Positions 1 to 6,454 of a stretch of 13,247 nucleotides of DNA are shown one piece after another. The stretch is taken from contig JAEZSU010000318.1 in the NCBI GenBank assembly GCA_023421635.1, positions 1-13,247 on the forward strand. The letters are read 5' to 3'. The notes under the pieces were generated by a model. It was not told the origin of the DNA, did no database searches, and worked only from the letters and a program-made list of their open reading frames with translations. Position 1 is the first letter of the stretch; every line of letters starts with the position of its first letter. A program made the position numbers and the translations under genes. The DNA comes from Actinomycetes bacterium (GTDB lineage Bacteria; Actinomycetota; Actinomycetes; Actinomycetales; Microbacteriaceae).

Positions 1-502
1 TCGGCACCGGCCCCTCGGGCGCACTGCGCCCGGACGACGGCAATGGTTCCCCGGCACGCAGCCGCACGATCACGGTCTGCTCGCCGCCCGCGGGCTCCGG
101 GATCGCGACGGGGCCCTCACCGCTCTCGGCCGCCGGCACCCAGCCGCGGTTGACCACGAGGATCCGGCCGTCGTCGAGCTGGAACGGCGTCAGCACCTCG
201 AACGCCGACGTGCCGCCGTGCGGGCGGTTGCGGACGACCAGCTGCTCGTCGAGCAGGTAGCGGCCCTGGAGGAGGATCGGATGCCACTCGTAGGCCGGAT
301 CGAAGTCATCGAGACCGGTCACCGCCTCGTCGAGGGCCACGGGGGCGGCGTCGTAGTTGGCCTCGACGAGCTCCAGCTGTGCGGCGCGCCCCGCGTTGCG
401 ATTGAACTGCCAGTTCGACAGGAACCCGCAGGCGACGGCGAACACCACCGCGACGGCGATGTAGGCGATCCAGCGGCGGACATGCGACGCACGGGCACTC
501 AC
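1..502 (-). CDS. SURF1 family protein (cytochrome oxidase assembly), 3' end outside window
   Basis: The N-terminal 167 codons of a SURF1-family membrane protein are present; the rest lies beyond base 1. Translation from the GTG at 502-500 gives MSARASHVRRWIAYIAVAVV at the N terminus. It has one membrane segment at about residues 10-26, then the family's FLSNWQFNR-type signature just after the membrane. A periplasm-facing domain follows, with VVRNRPHGG, FEVLTPF and VVNRGWVP near residues 90-125, all typical SURF1 blocks. SURF1 proteins help assemble the haem/copper centre of aa3-type cytochrome c oxidase in the membrane. The start codon overlaps the TGA of the upstream small Cys/His gene as GTGA, and GGAGA lies 6 nt before the GTG, so translational coupling is likely. 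The family call is strong; its exact role in this organism is inferred from the family. Confidence 0.9.
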   Translation of the reverse strand, partial: MSARASHVRRWIAYIAVAVVFAVACGFLSNWQFNRNAGRAAQLELVEANYDAAPVALDEAVTGLDDFDPAYEWHPILLQGRYLLDEQLVVRNRPHGGTSAFEVLTPFQLDDGRILVVNRGWVPAAESGEGPVAIPEPAGGEQTVIVRLRAGEPLPSSGRSAPEGPVP

Positions 503-714
503 GCGCGGTCTCCGATCTCGGACAGCGCGACCACCTGCACCGGGAAGGACCGGTTCGTCAGATAGTCGCGGAGGAAGGCGAGGTGCGCATCGCACGCGAC
601 CCAGGTCTTGCGGCGGGTCTCGTCGTGGATGCGGGGGTTCCGCCACCGGATGGCCCACACCGCAGGCTCACGGCAGCCCGCGCGGGAGCACGTCGCATCG
701 GTCGCACCGGTCAC
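499..714 (-). CDS. small Cys/His putative zinc-binding protein, function unknown
   Basis: This 71-residue protein has no membrane segment. Cysteines at residues 9, 14 and 41 and a histidine at 44 form a C-x4-C ... C-x2-H pattern, which looks like a small zinc-binding fold. Between them is a basic, tryptophan-rich stretch (WAIRWRNPRIHDETRRKTW) that resembles a short actinobacterial family. From memory, members of this family are sometimes labelled 'acetone carboxylase' in databases, but nothing here resembles the acetone carboxylase catalytic subunits, so I do not use that name. The start is GTG at 714-712, overlapping the TGA of the DUF3099 gene as GTGA. Its own TGA overlaps the SURF1 GTG in the same way. 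The double overlap makes it very probably a real gene translated together with both neighbours. A role in metal handling or oxidase assembly is only a guess from position. Confidence 0.8.
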   Translation of the reverse strand: MTGATDATCSRAGCREPAVWAIRWRNPRIHDETRRKTWVACDAHLAFLRDYLTNRSFPVQVVALSEIGDRA

Positions 715-1085
715 GATGCCCAGCCGGTGTCGTCAGTGCGGGGCGGCGGGGTCTCGGAGATCCGGATCACGGGGGGGCCCGCGGCCGGAGTCGGGGGCGC
801 CGGGGCGCCGGGAGCGGACGGCAGTGATGGTGCCGGCGCCTCCGCGGTGCCGGCCCGCAGATCCTGGCCGACGTTCGCGATGACGACGGCGACGTAGGGC
901 AGGAGCACCGCTCCCGCCGCGAAGGCCCACGTGTACCACCCGTACGGGGTCACCAGCACCATGGCGCCGAAGCACGCGATGCGGACGGCCATCATCACCA
1001 GGTATTTGGTGGAGCGGGCGTGCGCGTCGTCACGCGGGGCGCGTGGCAGCGAGGTCGCCGATTGCGGCGGGGGTGGGGTCTTCAC
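711..1085 (-). CDS. DUF3099 family membrane protein
   Basis: This 124-residue protein matches the actinobacterial DUF3099 pattern. It has a short polar N terminus with SATSLPRAPRDD, then two membrane segments at about residues 28-47 (KYLVMMAVRIACFGAMVLV) and 51-72, the second containing the family-like LLPYVAVVIAN. A Pro/Ala-rich, probably disordered tail of about 50 residues follows. Biochemical function is unknown. The start chosen is GTG at 1085-1083, the first codon of the conserved N terminus. A GAGG lies just upstream, but it sits inside a perfect inverted repeat that also includes the start codon, and a TAGGCT box ends 9 nt before the GTG. The stop overlaps the next gene as GTGA, starting the chain DUF3099 - Cys/His protein - SURF1. 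The DUF4190 gene ends 51 nt upstream on the same strand, so read-through from it is possible. Confidence 0.85.
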   Translation of the reverse strand: MKTPPPPQSATSLPRAPRDDAHARSTKYLVMMAVRIACFGAMVLVTPYGWYTWAFAAGAVLLPYVAVVIANVGQDLRAGTAEAPAPSLPSAPGAPAPPTPAAGPPVIRISETPPPRTDDTGWAS

Positions 1086-1116
1086 GGTGCCTCAAGCCTA
1101 CGCCCGAGGCACCGTG
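1083..1116 (-). promoter_or_regulatory. perfect 11-bp inverted repeat around a -10 box at the DUF3099 start
   Basis: The arms CACGGTGCCTC (1083-1093) and GAGGCACCGTG (1106-1116) are exact reverse complements separated by 12 nt. On the minus strand the loop contains TAGGCT (1100 to 1095), a good actinobacterial -10 box. The downstream arm carries the GAGG and the GTG start codon of DUF3099. In RNA reading through from DUF4190 the stem would bury both. RNA started from the TAGGCT box would lack the first arm and be free. No T-run follows, so an intrinsic terminator is less likely. A protein operator spanning the -10 box is an equally good explanation. Confidence 0.6.
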
Positions 1117-1136
1117 GAAGACCCCTGGAGAACGAC

Positions 1137-1562
1137 TCAGGAGTAGTCGTAGTCGTAGTAGACGCCGCTGTTGACGAACGAGACGAAGACGCCGATGAAG
1201 ACGATCGCCAGGATGATGTAGAGCGCGAGCGACACGTACCCGACGATGACGCCGGCCAGGGCGAGACCGCGGCCGTTCTCGCCGCGTTCCTTGATCTGGT
1301 GGAGCGCGATGTGCCCGGTGATGATGCCGACGATCTGTCCGATGAAGGCGACCACGACGACGCCCGCGAGCGAGGCGACGAGCGAGACGATGGCGAGCGT
1401 GTTGGTCTTGGGCTGCGTGGGGTAGGGCGTGTAGCCCGAGGGTGCACCGTACGCGGGCGGGGGCGGGTAGGCGCCGGCGGCGGGCGCTGCGGGGGGTGCC
1501 GTCGGGTACGCCGGCGGCGTGGACTGCGGCGGGACGGGGTTCTCGGGGGTCTGGTCGCTCAT
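1137..1562 (-). CDS. DUF4190 domain membrane protein
   Basis: This 141-residue protein has a Pro/Ala/Tyr-rich cytoplasmic N terminus (residues 1-52, several PPAY-like units). A DUF4190-type membrane domain follows, with hydrophobic segments at about 55-82 and 100-130 flanking the recognisable GHIALHQIKERGENGRGLAL block (residues 83-102). This architecture is common in actinobacteria and its function is not established. The C terminus is an unusual short Tyr/Asp tail (VYYDYDYS) encoded by an alternating TAC/GAC run. The ATG start at 1562 is supported by AGAAGGG about 6 nt upstream. It is divergent from fabG across 131 bp and precedes the DUF3099 gene on the same strand with a 51-nt gap. Confidence 0.88.
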   Translation of the reverse strand: MSDQTPENPVPPQSTPPAYPTAPPAAPAAGAYPPPPAYGAPSGYTPYPTQPKTNTLAIVSLVASLAGVVVVAFIGQIVGIITGHIALHQIKERGENGRGLALAGVIVGYVSLALYIILAIVFIGVFVSFVNSGVYYDYDYS

Positions 1563-1591
1563 GATGCGCCCTTCTGCTCGGATCTGTTCTC

Positions 1592-1621
1592 AGGCTTGCA
1601 GTGGTGCGCCGACGGTGTCAA
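1592..1621 (-). promoter_or_regulatory. possible promoter for the DUF4190 gene
   Basis: On the minus strand an exact TTGACA (1621 to 1616) is followed after 18 nt by AAGCCT (1597 to 1592). Transcription would start near 1585, giving a leader of about 23 nt that contains AGAAGGG before the ATG. The -35 is exact but the -10 lacks the usual first T, so this is moderate to weak. Confidence 0.35.
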
Positions 1622-1648
1622 CTGAACGGCCGGGCGCGCCGGGACCGA

Positions 1649-1654
1649 TAGGCT
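1649..1654 (+). promoter_or_regulatory. -10 box (TAGGCT) for fabG
   Basis: TAGGCT, the same hexamer seen before the ABC ATPase gene, lies 39 nt before the fabG ATG. A start near 1661 would give a leader of about 33 nt containing AGGGAG (1681-1686) as the ribosome-binding site. No convincing -35 was found. Confidence 0.5.
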
Positions 1655-1693
1655 GACACGTCGACCGCACCGGCCATCCCAGGGAGTCCAGCC

Positions 1694-2404
1694 ATGTCCA
1701 GCGACCGTGTCGTCCTCGTCACCGGAGGCAACCGTGGCATCGGCCGCGCCATCGCCGAGCGCTTCGTCGCGGAGGGCTACAAGGTCGCCGTCACCGCCCG
1801 GTCGGGCGAAGGCCCCGAGGGCACGCTGACCGTGCGTGCCGACGTCACGGATGCGGCGTCGGTCGACGCGGCGTTCACCGAGGTCGAGCAGCAGCTCGGA
1901 CCGGTCCAGATCGTCGTCGCGAACGCCGGCATCACGAAGGACACCCTGCTGCTGCGGATGACGGAGGACGACTTCGACGACGTCGTCTCGACGAACCTCG
2001 GCGGCTCGTTCCGGGTCGTCAAGCGCGCGGCGAAGGGCCTGCTGAAGGGTCGCTGGGGCCGTGTGATCCTCATCTCCAGCGTCGTCGGCCTGTACGGCTC
2101 GCCGGGCCAGATCAACTACGCCAGCTCCAAGGCCGGCCTCGTCGGGTTCGCCCGATCGCTCACGCGTGAGCTGGGCGGCCGGGGGATCACCGCGAACGTC
2201 GTCGCCCCCGGATTCATCGAGACCGACATGACGGCGGAGCTGCCCGAGGACACGCAGGCCGAGTACAAGAAGAACATCCCGGCCGGCCGGTTCGCCACGG
2301 CGGACGAGGTCGCGGGCGTGGTCGCCTGGCTCGCATCCGACGATGCCGCCTACATCTCCGGCGCGGTCATCCCGGTCGACGGCGGTCTCGGGATGGGGCA
2401 CTGA
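1694..2404 (+). CDS. fabG: 3-oxoacyl-[acyl-carrier-protein] reductase-type SDR
   Basis: This 236-residue classical short-chain dehydrogenase matches the usual FabG length. The NADP-binding loop TGGNRGIG is at residues 10-17, the NAG motif at 77-79, and the catalytic tetrad is N101, S129, Y142 and K146 with correct spacing. A PGFIETDMT block lies at 172-180, as in FabG, and the C terminus is VDGGLGMGH. It would reduce beta-ketoacyl-ACP to beta-hydroxyacyl-ACP with NADPH in type II fatty acid synthesis in the cytoplasm. The ATG at 1694 follows AGGGAG with 7 nt spacing. It is not next to other fatty acid synthesis genes, so a reductase for another substrate cannot be excluded. The gene converges on serB with only 10 bp between them. 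Confidence 0.88.
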   Translation: MSSDRVVLVTGGNRGIGRAIAERFVAEGYKVAVTARSGEGPEGTLTVRADVTDAASVDAAFTEVEQQLGPVQIVVANAGITKDTLLLRMTEDDFDDVVSTNLGGSFRVVKRAAKGLLKGRWGRVILISSVVGLYGSPGQINYASSKAGLVGFARSLTRELGGRGITANVVAPGFIETDMTAELPEDTQAEYKKNIPAGRFATADEVAGVVAWLASDDAAYISGAVIPVDGGLGMGH

Positions 2405-2418
2405 CCCCAGCCGGTCAG
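2401..2418. repeat. 6-bp inverted repeat joining the fabG and serB stop codons
   Basis: CTGACC (2401-2406) and GGTCAG (2413-2418) are exact reverse complements with a 6-nt loop. Each arm contains the stop codon of one of the two convergent genes. No T-run follows on either strand, so at best it is a weak bidirectional hairpin. Confidence 0.4.
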
Positions 2419-3047
2419 GGCAGGAGCGGGATCACCTCGGCGAGGTCGACCGCCCCGATCACCAGGTTCGCCTGGGCGCGGACGGCCGGCTTCGCGTTGA
2501 ACGCGAGGCCGAGCGCCGCCGCCGACATCATCTGCAGGTCGTTCGCCCCGTCGCCGATCGCGAAGGTCTGCGACCGGGGGATGCCGGAGGCGTCCGCCCA
2601 CTCGAGGAGCGCCGCCGCCTTGGCCGCGGCATCCACGATCGGTCCGTCGACGAACCCCGTGAGCACGCCGTCCTGTACCTGCAGCCGATTCGCACGCCAC
2701 ACGTCGACGCCGAGGGACGGCGCCACGGTGTCGAGGATCTCGTGGAACCCGCCCGACACCACGGCGACGAGCCCGCCGCGCTCGTGCACGGCCGCGGTGA
2801 GCCGCTCGACGCCGGGGGTGGGCTCGATCCTGGCCTTCACCCGCTCGAATGCCGACACCGGCACACCCTCGAGTGCGCGCACCCGGGAGCGGAGGCTCGT
2901 GGCGAAATCGACCTCGCCGCGCATGGCGGCCTCGGTCGCCGCGGCGACCTCGGCGCCGCGGCCTGCCTCGTCGGCGATCAGCTCGATGACTTCGTTGCGG
3001 ATGAGGGTGGAGTCGGCGTCGAGCACGACGAGGAAACGCGGTGGCAC
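2415..3047 (-). CDS. serB: phosphoserine phosphatase (HAD superfamily)
   Basis: This 210-residue HAD phosphatase hydrolyses O-phosphoserine to serine, the last step of serine synthesis, in the cytoplasm. Motif I is DADST at residues 10-14 (nucleophile D10, acid/base D12), with E19 in the substrate position. Motif II is VVSGGF (Ser98), motif III is Lys143, and motif IV is GDGAND at 165-170 with the metal-binding aspartates. It lacks the N-terminal ACT domains found in longer actinobacterial SerB2 proteins, so it is the short, catalytic-domain-only form. The GTG start at 3047 lies 25 nt after the glgC stop on the same strand and 6 nt after a TAGCCT box, so it may be read both with glgC and from its own leaderless promoter. 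GGAGG directly abuts the GTG, too close to serve as a normal ribosome-binding site. Confidence 0.9.
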   Translation of the reverse strand: MPPRFLVVLDADSTLIRNEVIELIADEAGRGAEVAAATEAAMRGEVDFATSLRSRVRALEGVPVSAFERVKARIEPTPGVERLTAAVHERGGLVAVVSGGFHEILDTVAPSLGVDVWRANRLQVQDGVLTGFVDGPIVDAAAKAAALLEWADASGIPRSQTFAIGDGANDLQMMSAAALGLAFNAKPAVRAQANLVIGAVDLAEVIPLLP

Positions 3048-3053
3048 CCTCCG

Positions 3054-3059
3054 AGGCTA
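3054..3059 (-). promoter_or_regulatory. -10 box (TAGCCT), predicted leaderless promoter of serB
   Basis: On the minus strand TAGCCT (3059 to 3054) is followed by exactly 6 nt and then the serB GTG, so transcription would start at or next to the start codon. The box lies in the 25-nt gap after glgC. Confidence 0.5.
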
Positions 3060-3072
3060 CCGGGGCGCCGGG

Positions 3073-4317
3073 TCACGCCTCGACGTAGACGCCCTTGCCG
3101 ACCACGGTGATCCCCGAGTCGGTCACGGTGAACCCTCGCGCGAGATCGCGTTCGCGGTCCACCCCCACCGTGGCGCCGTCGGCGAGGACCACGTCCTTGT
3201 CGATGATCGCGCGGTGGATCCGCGCTCCGGCGCCCAGCCGCACCCGGTCGAAGAGCACCGAGTCGGTCACGGTCGAGCCGCCCCCGGCGAGCGTCCATGC
3301 GCCGACGACGCTGCGCTCCAAGTGCGTCCCGGACAGCACCGAGCCGAGCGAGACGATGGAGTCGATCGTGTTGCCGATCCGGCCGACCGCGTCACGGACG
3401 AACTTCGCCGGCGGGGAGTTCACGAGCTGCGAGTGGATGGGCCACTGCATGTTGTACAGGTTGAACACCGGCAGCGTGGAGATGAGGTCCATGTGGGCGT
3501 CGAAGAACGACTCCAGCGTCCCCACGTCGCGCCAGTAGGAGCGGTCGCGGGCGTTCGAGCCCGGCACCTCGTTGCGCTTCATGTCGTACACGGCAGCCTC
3601 GCCCCGGTTCACGAAGTACGGGATGATGTCGCCGCCCATGTCGTGGTTGGAGGTCGGGACCTCGCCGTCGGTCTCGACCGCCTCGATGAGGGCGTCGGTG
3701 TCGAACACGTAGTTGCCCATGGAAGCGAGCACCTCGTGGGGCGCGTCCGCGAGCCCGGTCGCGTGCTGCGGCTTCTCGAGGAACTCCCGGATGCGGGTGG
3801 GGTCCTGGCCGTCGACGTCGATGACGCCGAACTGGTCGGCGAGGGCCAGCGGCTGGCGGATGCCGGCGACGGTCGCCCGTGCGCCAGACTCGATGTGCGC
3901 GTCGATCATCTGCTGGAAATCCATCCGGTAGACGTGGTCGGCGCCGATGACGGCCACGATGTCCGGCTTCTCGTCGTTGATGAGGTTGAGGCTCTGCAGG
4001 ATCGCGTCGGCGGACCCCGAGAACCAGCGCTTCCCGAGCCGCTGCTGTGCCGGCACCGAGGTCACGTAGGAGCCCAGCATCGGCGACATGCGCCACGTCT
4101 GCGACACGTGCCGGTCGAGGCTGTGCGACTTGTACTGGGTGAGCACGACGATCTGCTGCAGCCCCGAGTTGATGAGGTTCGAGATGGCGAAATCGATCAA
4201 CCGGTACTGACCCCCGAAGGGGACTGCGGGCTTCGCCCTGTCCGCGGTGAGTGGCATCAAACGCTTTCCCTCGCCGCCGGCGAGGATGATCCCGAAGACC
4301 TTGGGTGTACCCGGCAT
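3073..4317 (-). CDS. glgC: glucose-1-phosphate adenylyltransferase (ADP-glucose pyrophosphorylase)
   Basis: This 414-residue protein has the usual length for GlgC. The N-terminal nucleotidyltransferase domain starts with [13 protein letters not shown] (residues 12-24), followed by [10 protein letters not shown] and [23 protein letters not shown] (125-133) carries the metal-binding Asp127. EFLEKP (178-183) carries the glucose-1-phosphate lysine K182. The C-terminal 100 residues show the hydrophobic repeats of a left-handed beta helix. It makes ADP-glucose and pyrophosphate from ATP and glucose-1-phosphate, the committed step of bacterial glycogen synthesis. The ATG at 4317 lies 6 nt after a TAGTCT box and has no ribosome-binding site. 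It is divergent from glgA over 46 bp, the arrangement known in other actinobacteria, including mycobacteria. Confidence 0.97.
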   Translation of the reverse strand: MPGTPKVFGIILAGGEGKRLMPLTADRAKPAVPFGGQYRLIDFAISNLINSGLQQIVVLTQYKSHSLDRHVSQTWRMSPMLGSYVTSVPAQQRLGKRWFSGSADAILQSLNLINDEKPDIVAVIGADHVYRMDFQQMIDAHIESGARATVAGIRQPLALADQFGVIDVDGQDPTRIREFLEKPQHATGLADAPHEVLASMGNYVFDTDALIEAVETDGEVPTSNHDMGGDIIPYFVNRGEAAVYDMKRNEVPGSNARDRSYWRDVGTLESFFDAHMDLISTLPVFNLYNMQWPIHSQLVNSPPAKFVRDAVGRIGNTIDSIVSLGSVLSGTHLERSVVGAWTLAGGGSTVTDSVLFDRVRLGAGARIHRAIIDKDVVLADGATVGVDRERDLARGFTVTDSGITVVGKGVYVEA

Positions 4318-4323
4318 TGCACC

Positions 4324-4329
4324 AGACTA
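4324..4329 (-). promoter_or_regulatory. -10 box (TAGTCT), predicted leaderless promoter of glgC
   Basis: On the minus strand TAGTCT (4329 to 4324) is followed by 6 nt and the glgC ATG. The -35 region for a 17-nt spacer would fall at 4347-4352, overlapping the start of the glgA -10 box on the other strand. Confidence 0.55.
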
Positions 4330-4350
4330 TGGGGAACCCAGGGGCTGTAC

Positions 4351-4356
4351 TAGCGT
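4351..4356 (+). promoter_or_regulatory. -10 box (TAGCGT), predicted leaderless promoter of glgA
   Basis: TAGCGT is followed by 7 nt and the glgA ATG at 4364. The -35 for a 17-nt spacer would be at 4328-4333, touching the glgC -10 box. A small dyad TGGG-GAA-CCCA (4330-4340) sits between the two boxes. Confidence 0.55.
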
Positions 4357-4363
4357 CCTTGAC

Positions 4364-5551
4364 ATGCGCGTCGACATCGTCACGAAGGAGTATCCGCCGG
4401 AGATCTACGGGGGCGCGGGCGTGCACGCCGCGGAACTCGTGAAGGCCCTGCGCGAGCGCCTCGACGTGCGGGTGCGTGCCTTCGGCGCACCGCGGGACGA
4501 GCAGGGCACGACGGCCTACCAGGTGCCCGCCGAGCTTGAGTCGGCGAACGGTGCGATCCAGACCCTCGGGACCGATCTCGAGATCGTCGGCGACGTCGCG
4601 GGGGCCGATGTCGTCCACAGCCACACCTGGTACGCGAACTTCGCCGGGCACCTCGCCTCGCTGCTGCACGGCATCCCGCACATCGTCACCGCCCACAGCC
4701 TGGAGCCGCTGCGTCCCTGGAAGGCCGAGCAGCTCGGCGGCGGCTATGCGGTCTCGAGCTTCATCGAGCGCACCGCGTACGAGGGGGCGGCCGCGGTCGT
4801 CGCGGTGAGCGGCGGGATGCGCGAGGACATCCTCCGCAGCTACCCGGCCCTCGACGCGGCGAACGTCCGTGTGATCTACAACGGCATCGACGTCGAGGCA
4901 TGGCATCCGGTGGACGACCCCGCGGTCCTCGCCGAGCACGGGATCGATCCCTCGCGGCCGTCGGTCGTCTTCGTGGGCCGGATCACCCGGCAGAAGGGCC
5001 TGCCGTATCTGCTGCGCGCCGCGCGGCTGCTGCCCCCGGAGGTGCAGTTGGTGCTGTGCGCAGGCGCGCCCGACACCCCGGAGATCCTCGCCGAGGTCGA
5101 GGGGCTCGTCCGCGAGCTCCAGGCCACCCGTGAGGGCGTCGTGTGGATCGACCGGATGCTGCCGCGCCACGAGCTGTGCGCGATCCTCACCGCCGCGACG
5201 ACGTTCGTCTGCCCCTCCGTGTACGAGCCGCTCGGGATCGTGAACCTCGAGGCCATGGCATGCGGCGCCGCCGTCGTCGGGACGGCGACCGGCGGCATCC
5301 CGGAGGTCGTCGTCGACGGTGTGACCGGGAGGCTCGTGCCGATCGAGCAGGTGCAGGACGGCACCGGGACGCCGGTGGACCCGGAGCGGTTCGTCGCGGA
5401 CCTCGCCCGCGTGCTCACCGAGGTGGTGGGAGATCCCGAGCGCGCCGCTGCATACGGCCGCGCCGGCCGGGAACGTGCCGCGAGCGAGTTCAGCTGGGCG
5501 CGCATCGCGGAGCAGACGGAAGCGCTCTATCGCGAGGTGTCGTCGCGGTGA
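4364..5551 (+). CDS. glgA: actinobacterial GT4-type glycogen synthase / maltose-1-phosphate synthase
   Basis: This 395-residue GT-B glycosyltransferase is of the corynebacterial GlgA type, shorter than the roughly 480-residue GT5 GlgA of E. coli. The N-terminal loop EIYGGAGVH (residues 13-21) is followed by VVHSHTWYA (83-91). The donor-site VFVGRITRQKG (202-212) contains Arg206 and Lys211. The E-x7-E signature is E288-PLGIVNL-E296, inside SVYEPLGIVNLEAM. It would transfer glucose from ADP-glucose. In mycobacteria the orthologous enzyme (GlgM) makes maltose-1-phosphate for the GlgE pathway, so both glycogen synthase and GlgM roles are possible. The ATG at 4364 was chosen over upstream in-frame starts because conservation begins there (MRVDIVTKEYPPEIYGG) and because upstream codons overlap the divergent glgC. 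It lies 7 nt after a TAGCGT box with no ribosome-binding site. Confidence 0.92.
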   Translation: MRVDIVTKEYPPEIYGGAGVHAAELVKALRERLDVRVRAFGAPRDEQGTTAYQVPAELESANGAIQTLGTDLEIVGDVAGADVVHSHTWYANFAGHLASLLHGIPHIVTAHSLEPLRPWKAEQLGGGYAVSSFIERTAYEGAAAVVAVSGGMREDILRSYPALDAANVRVIYNGIDVEAWHPVDDPAVLAEHGIDPSRPSVVFVGRITRQKGLPYLLRAARLLPPEVQLVLCAGAPDTPEILAEVEGLVRELQATREGVVWIDRMLPRHELCAILTAATTFVCPSVYEPLGIVNLEAMACGAAVVGTATGGIPEVVVDGVTGRLVPIEQVQDGTGTPVDPERFVADLARVLTEVVGDPERAAAYGRAGRERAASEFSWARIAEQTEALYREVSSR

Positions 5552-5568
5552 CCCGGGTCCGCCACGAC

Positions 5569-5574
5569 TAGGCT
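5569..5574 (+). promoter_or_regulatory. -10 box (TAGGCT), predicted leaderless promoter of the ABC ATPase gene
   Basis: TAGGCT is followed by 7 nt and the ATG at 5582. The box is in the 30-nt gap after glgA, so this gene can be transcribed independently of glgA. Confidence 0.55.
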
Positions 5575-5581
5575 GGAGTGC

Positions 5582-6367
5582 ATGCCCGAGGTGCTCGATT
5601 TTTCCGACGTCGTCGTCCGCCGCAACGCCAGGGACATCGTCTCCCACGTGGACTGGCACGTCGCCGACGACCAGCGATGGGTGATCCTCGGGCCGAACGG
5701 TGCCGGGAAGACCACACTGCTGCAACTGGCGGCGACGCTGGACCACCCCACCTCCGGCGTGGTGACGATCCTCGGTGAGCGCCTCGGCCGCACCGACGTG
5801 TTCGAGCTGCGTCCGCGGATCGGGATCGCGTCCTCTGCGATGGCACGTCGCGTGCCGCCGGAGGAGACGGTGCTGAACGTGGTCCTCACCGCGGCGCTGG
5901 CCGTCGTCGGCCGCTGGAACGAGCAGTACGACCGCATCGACGAGCGGCGCGCGCTGCGCGTGCTCGCCGAGTGGAAGCTCGACCACCTCGCCGACCGCAC
6001 CTTCGGCACGCTCTCCGACGGCGAGCAGAAGCGGGTGCAGATCGCCCGCGCCGTCATGACCGACCCGGAGCTGCTGCTGCTCGACGAGCCCACCGCGAGC
6101 CTCGACCTCGGCGCCCGCGAGGAGCTCCTGAGCCTGCTGGGCAACTACGCCCAGGCGCCCACCACCCCCGCCATGGTGATGGTCACCCATCACGTGGAGG
6201 AGATCCCGGTCGGCTTCACGCACGTGATGCTCCTCCGCGACGGTGCGGTGGTGGCGGCGGGCCCGATCGGGGAGACGCTCACGTCGGCCACGCTGTCGGA
6301 CACCTTCGGCCTCGACATCGCACTGACCGAGATCGACGGACGCTACGCGGCGCGCGCGACCGCCTGA
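5582..6367 (+). CDS. ABC transporter ATP-binding protein, no partner permease nearby
   Basis: This 261-residue protein is a single nucleotide-binding domain. Walker A is GPNGAGKTT (residues 37-45), the signature LSDGEQKR (144-151) replaces the usual LSGGQ, Walker B is LLLLDEPT (164-171), and the switch histidine is H203 in VTHHVEEIP. The two-histidine switch and VEEIP sequence resemble the ModF/YlmA-like group of ATPases often found without a cognate permease. No membrane subunit or binding protein lies beside it. The transported substrate, or whether it transports anything, cannot be told from the sequence. The ATG at 5582 starts MPEVLDFSDVVVRRN, typical of the domain's first strand, and lies 7 nt after TAGGCT. 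Transcription is probably separate from glgA upstream and from rpmE2, 105 bp downstream with its own promoter. Confidence 0.9.
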   Translation: MPEVLDFSDVVVRRNARDIVSHVDWHVADDQRWVILGPNGAGKTTLLQLAATLDHPTSGVVTILGERLGRTDVFELRPRIGIASSAMARRVPPEETVLNVVLTAALAVVGRWNEQYDRIDERRALRVLAEWKLDHLADRTFGTLSDGEQKRVQIARAVMTDPELLLLDEPTASLDLGAREELLSLLGNYAQAPTTPAMVMVTHHVEEIPVGFTHVMLLRDGAVVAAGPIGETLTSATLSDTFGLDIALTEIDGRYAARATA

Positions 6368-6389
6368 GTTCCTCGTCTGCGGCGATCTT

Positions 6390-6400
6390 TGATAGAATCA
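6390..6400 (+). promoter_or_regulatory. rpmE2 -10 box (TAGAAT) within a TGAT-AGA-ATCA dyad
   Basis: TAGAAT (6393-6398) is a good -10 box and is embedded in a perfect small dyad TGAT (6390-6393)-AGA-ATCA (6397-6400). Transcription would begin near 6405, leaving a leader of about 68 nt before the ATG. No clear -35 is visible. The dyad could be a repressor contact site. The AT-rich TGAT/ATCA halves faintly recall Zur boxes of other actinobacteria, but the match is too short to claim. Confidence 0.45.
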
Positions 6401-6436
6401 TCCCTTGGTGCATTCGTCACCGCAGACTTCCCTCGT

Positions 6437-6454
6437 CCCTGGCACAATCCAGGG
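6437..6454 (+). promoter_or_regulatory. hairpin in the rpmE2 5' leader
   Basis: CCCTGG (6437-6442) and CCAGGG (6449-6454) are exact complements with a 6-nt loop (CACAAT). The hairpin ends 8 nt before the ribosome-binding AAGGA (6463-6467). It could set translation of L31 or bind a ribosomal protein for feedback control; neither role is shown. Confidence 0.4.

Noticed and set aside
499..714. Name 'acetone carboxylase' for the 71-residue protein
   Set aside because: It is far too short and has none of the features of acetone carboxylase subunits; the name appears to be a propagated database label.
1140..1161. Tandem repeat of GTAGTC-type units
   Set aside because: It encodes the Tyr/Asp tail of the DUF4190 protein (alternating TAC and GAC codons) and is too short to be an independent repeat element.
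4247..4363. N-terminal extension of glgA from 4247
   Set aside because: The 39 extra residues lie antisense to the glgC start and across both promoters; family conservation begins at MRVDIVTKEYPPEIYGG.
3392..6223. Very long minus-strand ORF (943 codons) opposite glgA and the ABC ATPase gene
   Set aside because: Low-complexity Arg/His/Asp/Gly-rich translation typical of a GC-rich shadow frame, and the opposite strand encodes two clearly conserved proteins.
6390..6400. Zur box in front of rpmE2
   Set aside because: Only a TGAT/ATCA core is present; the longer palindrome expected of known Zur boxes is missing, so I list only a dyad.
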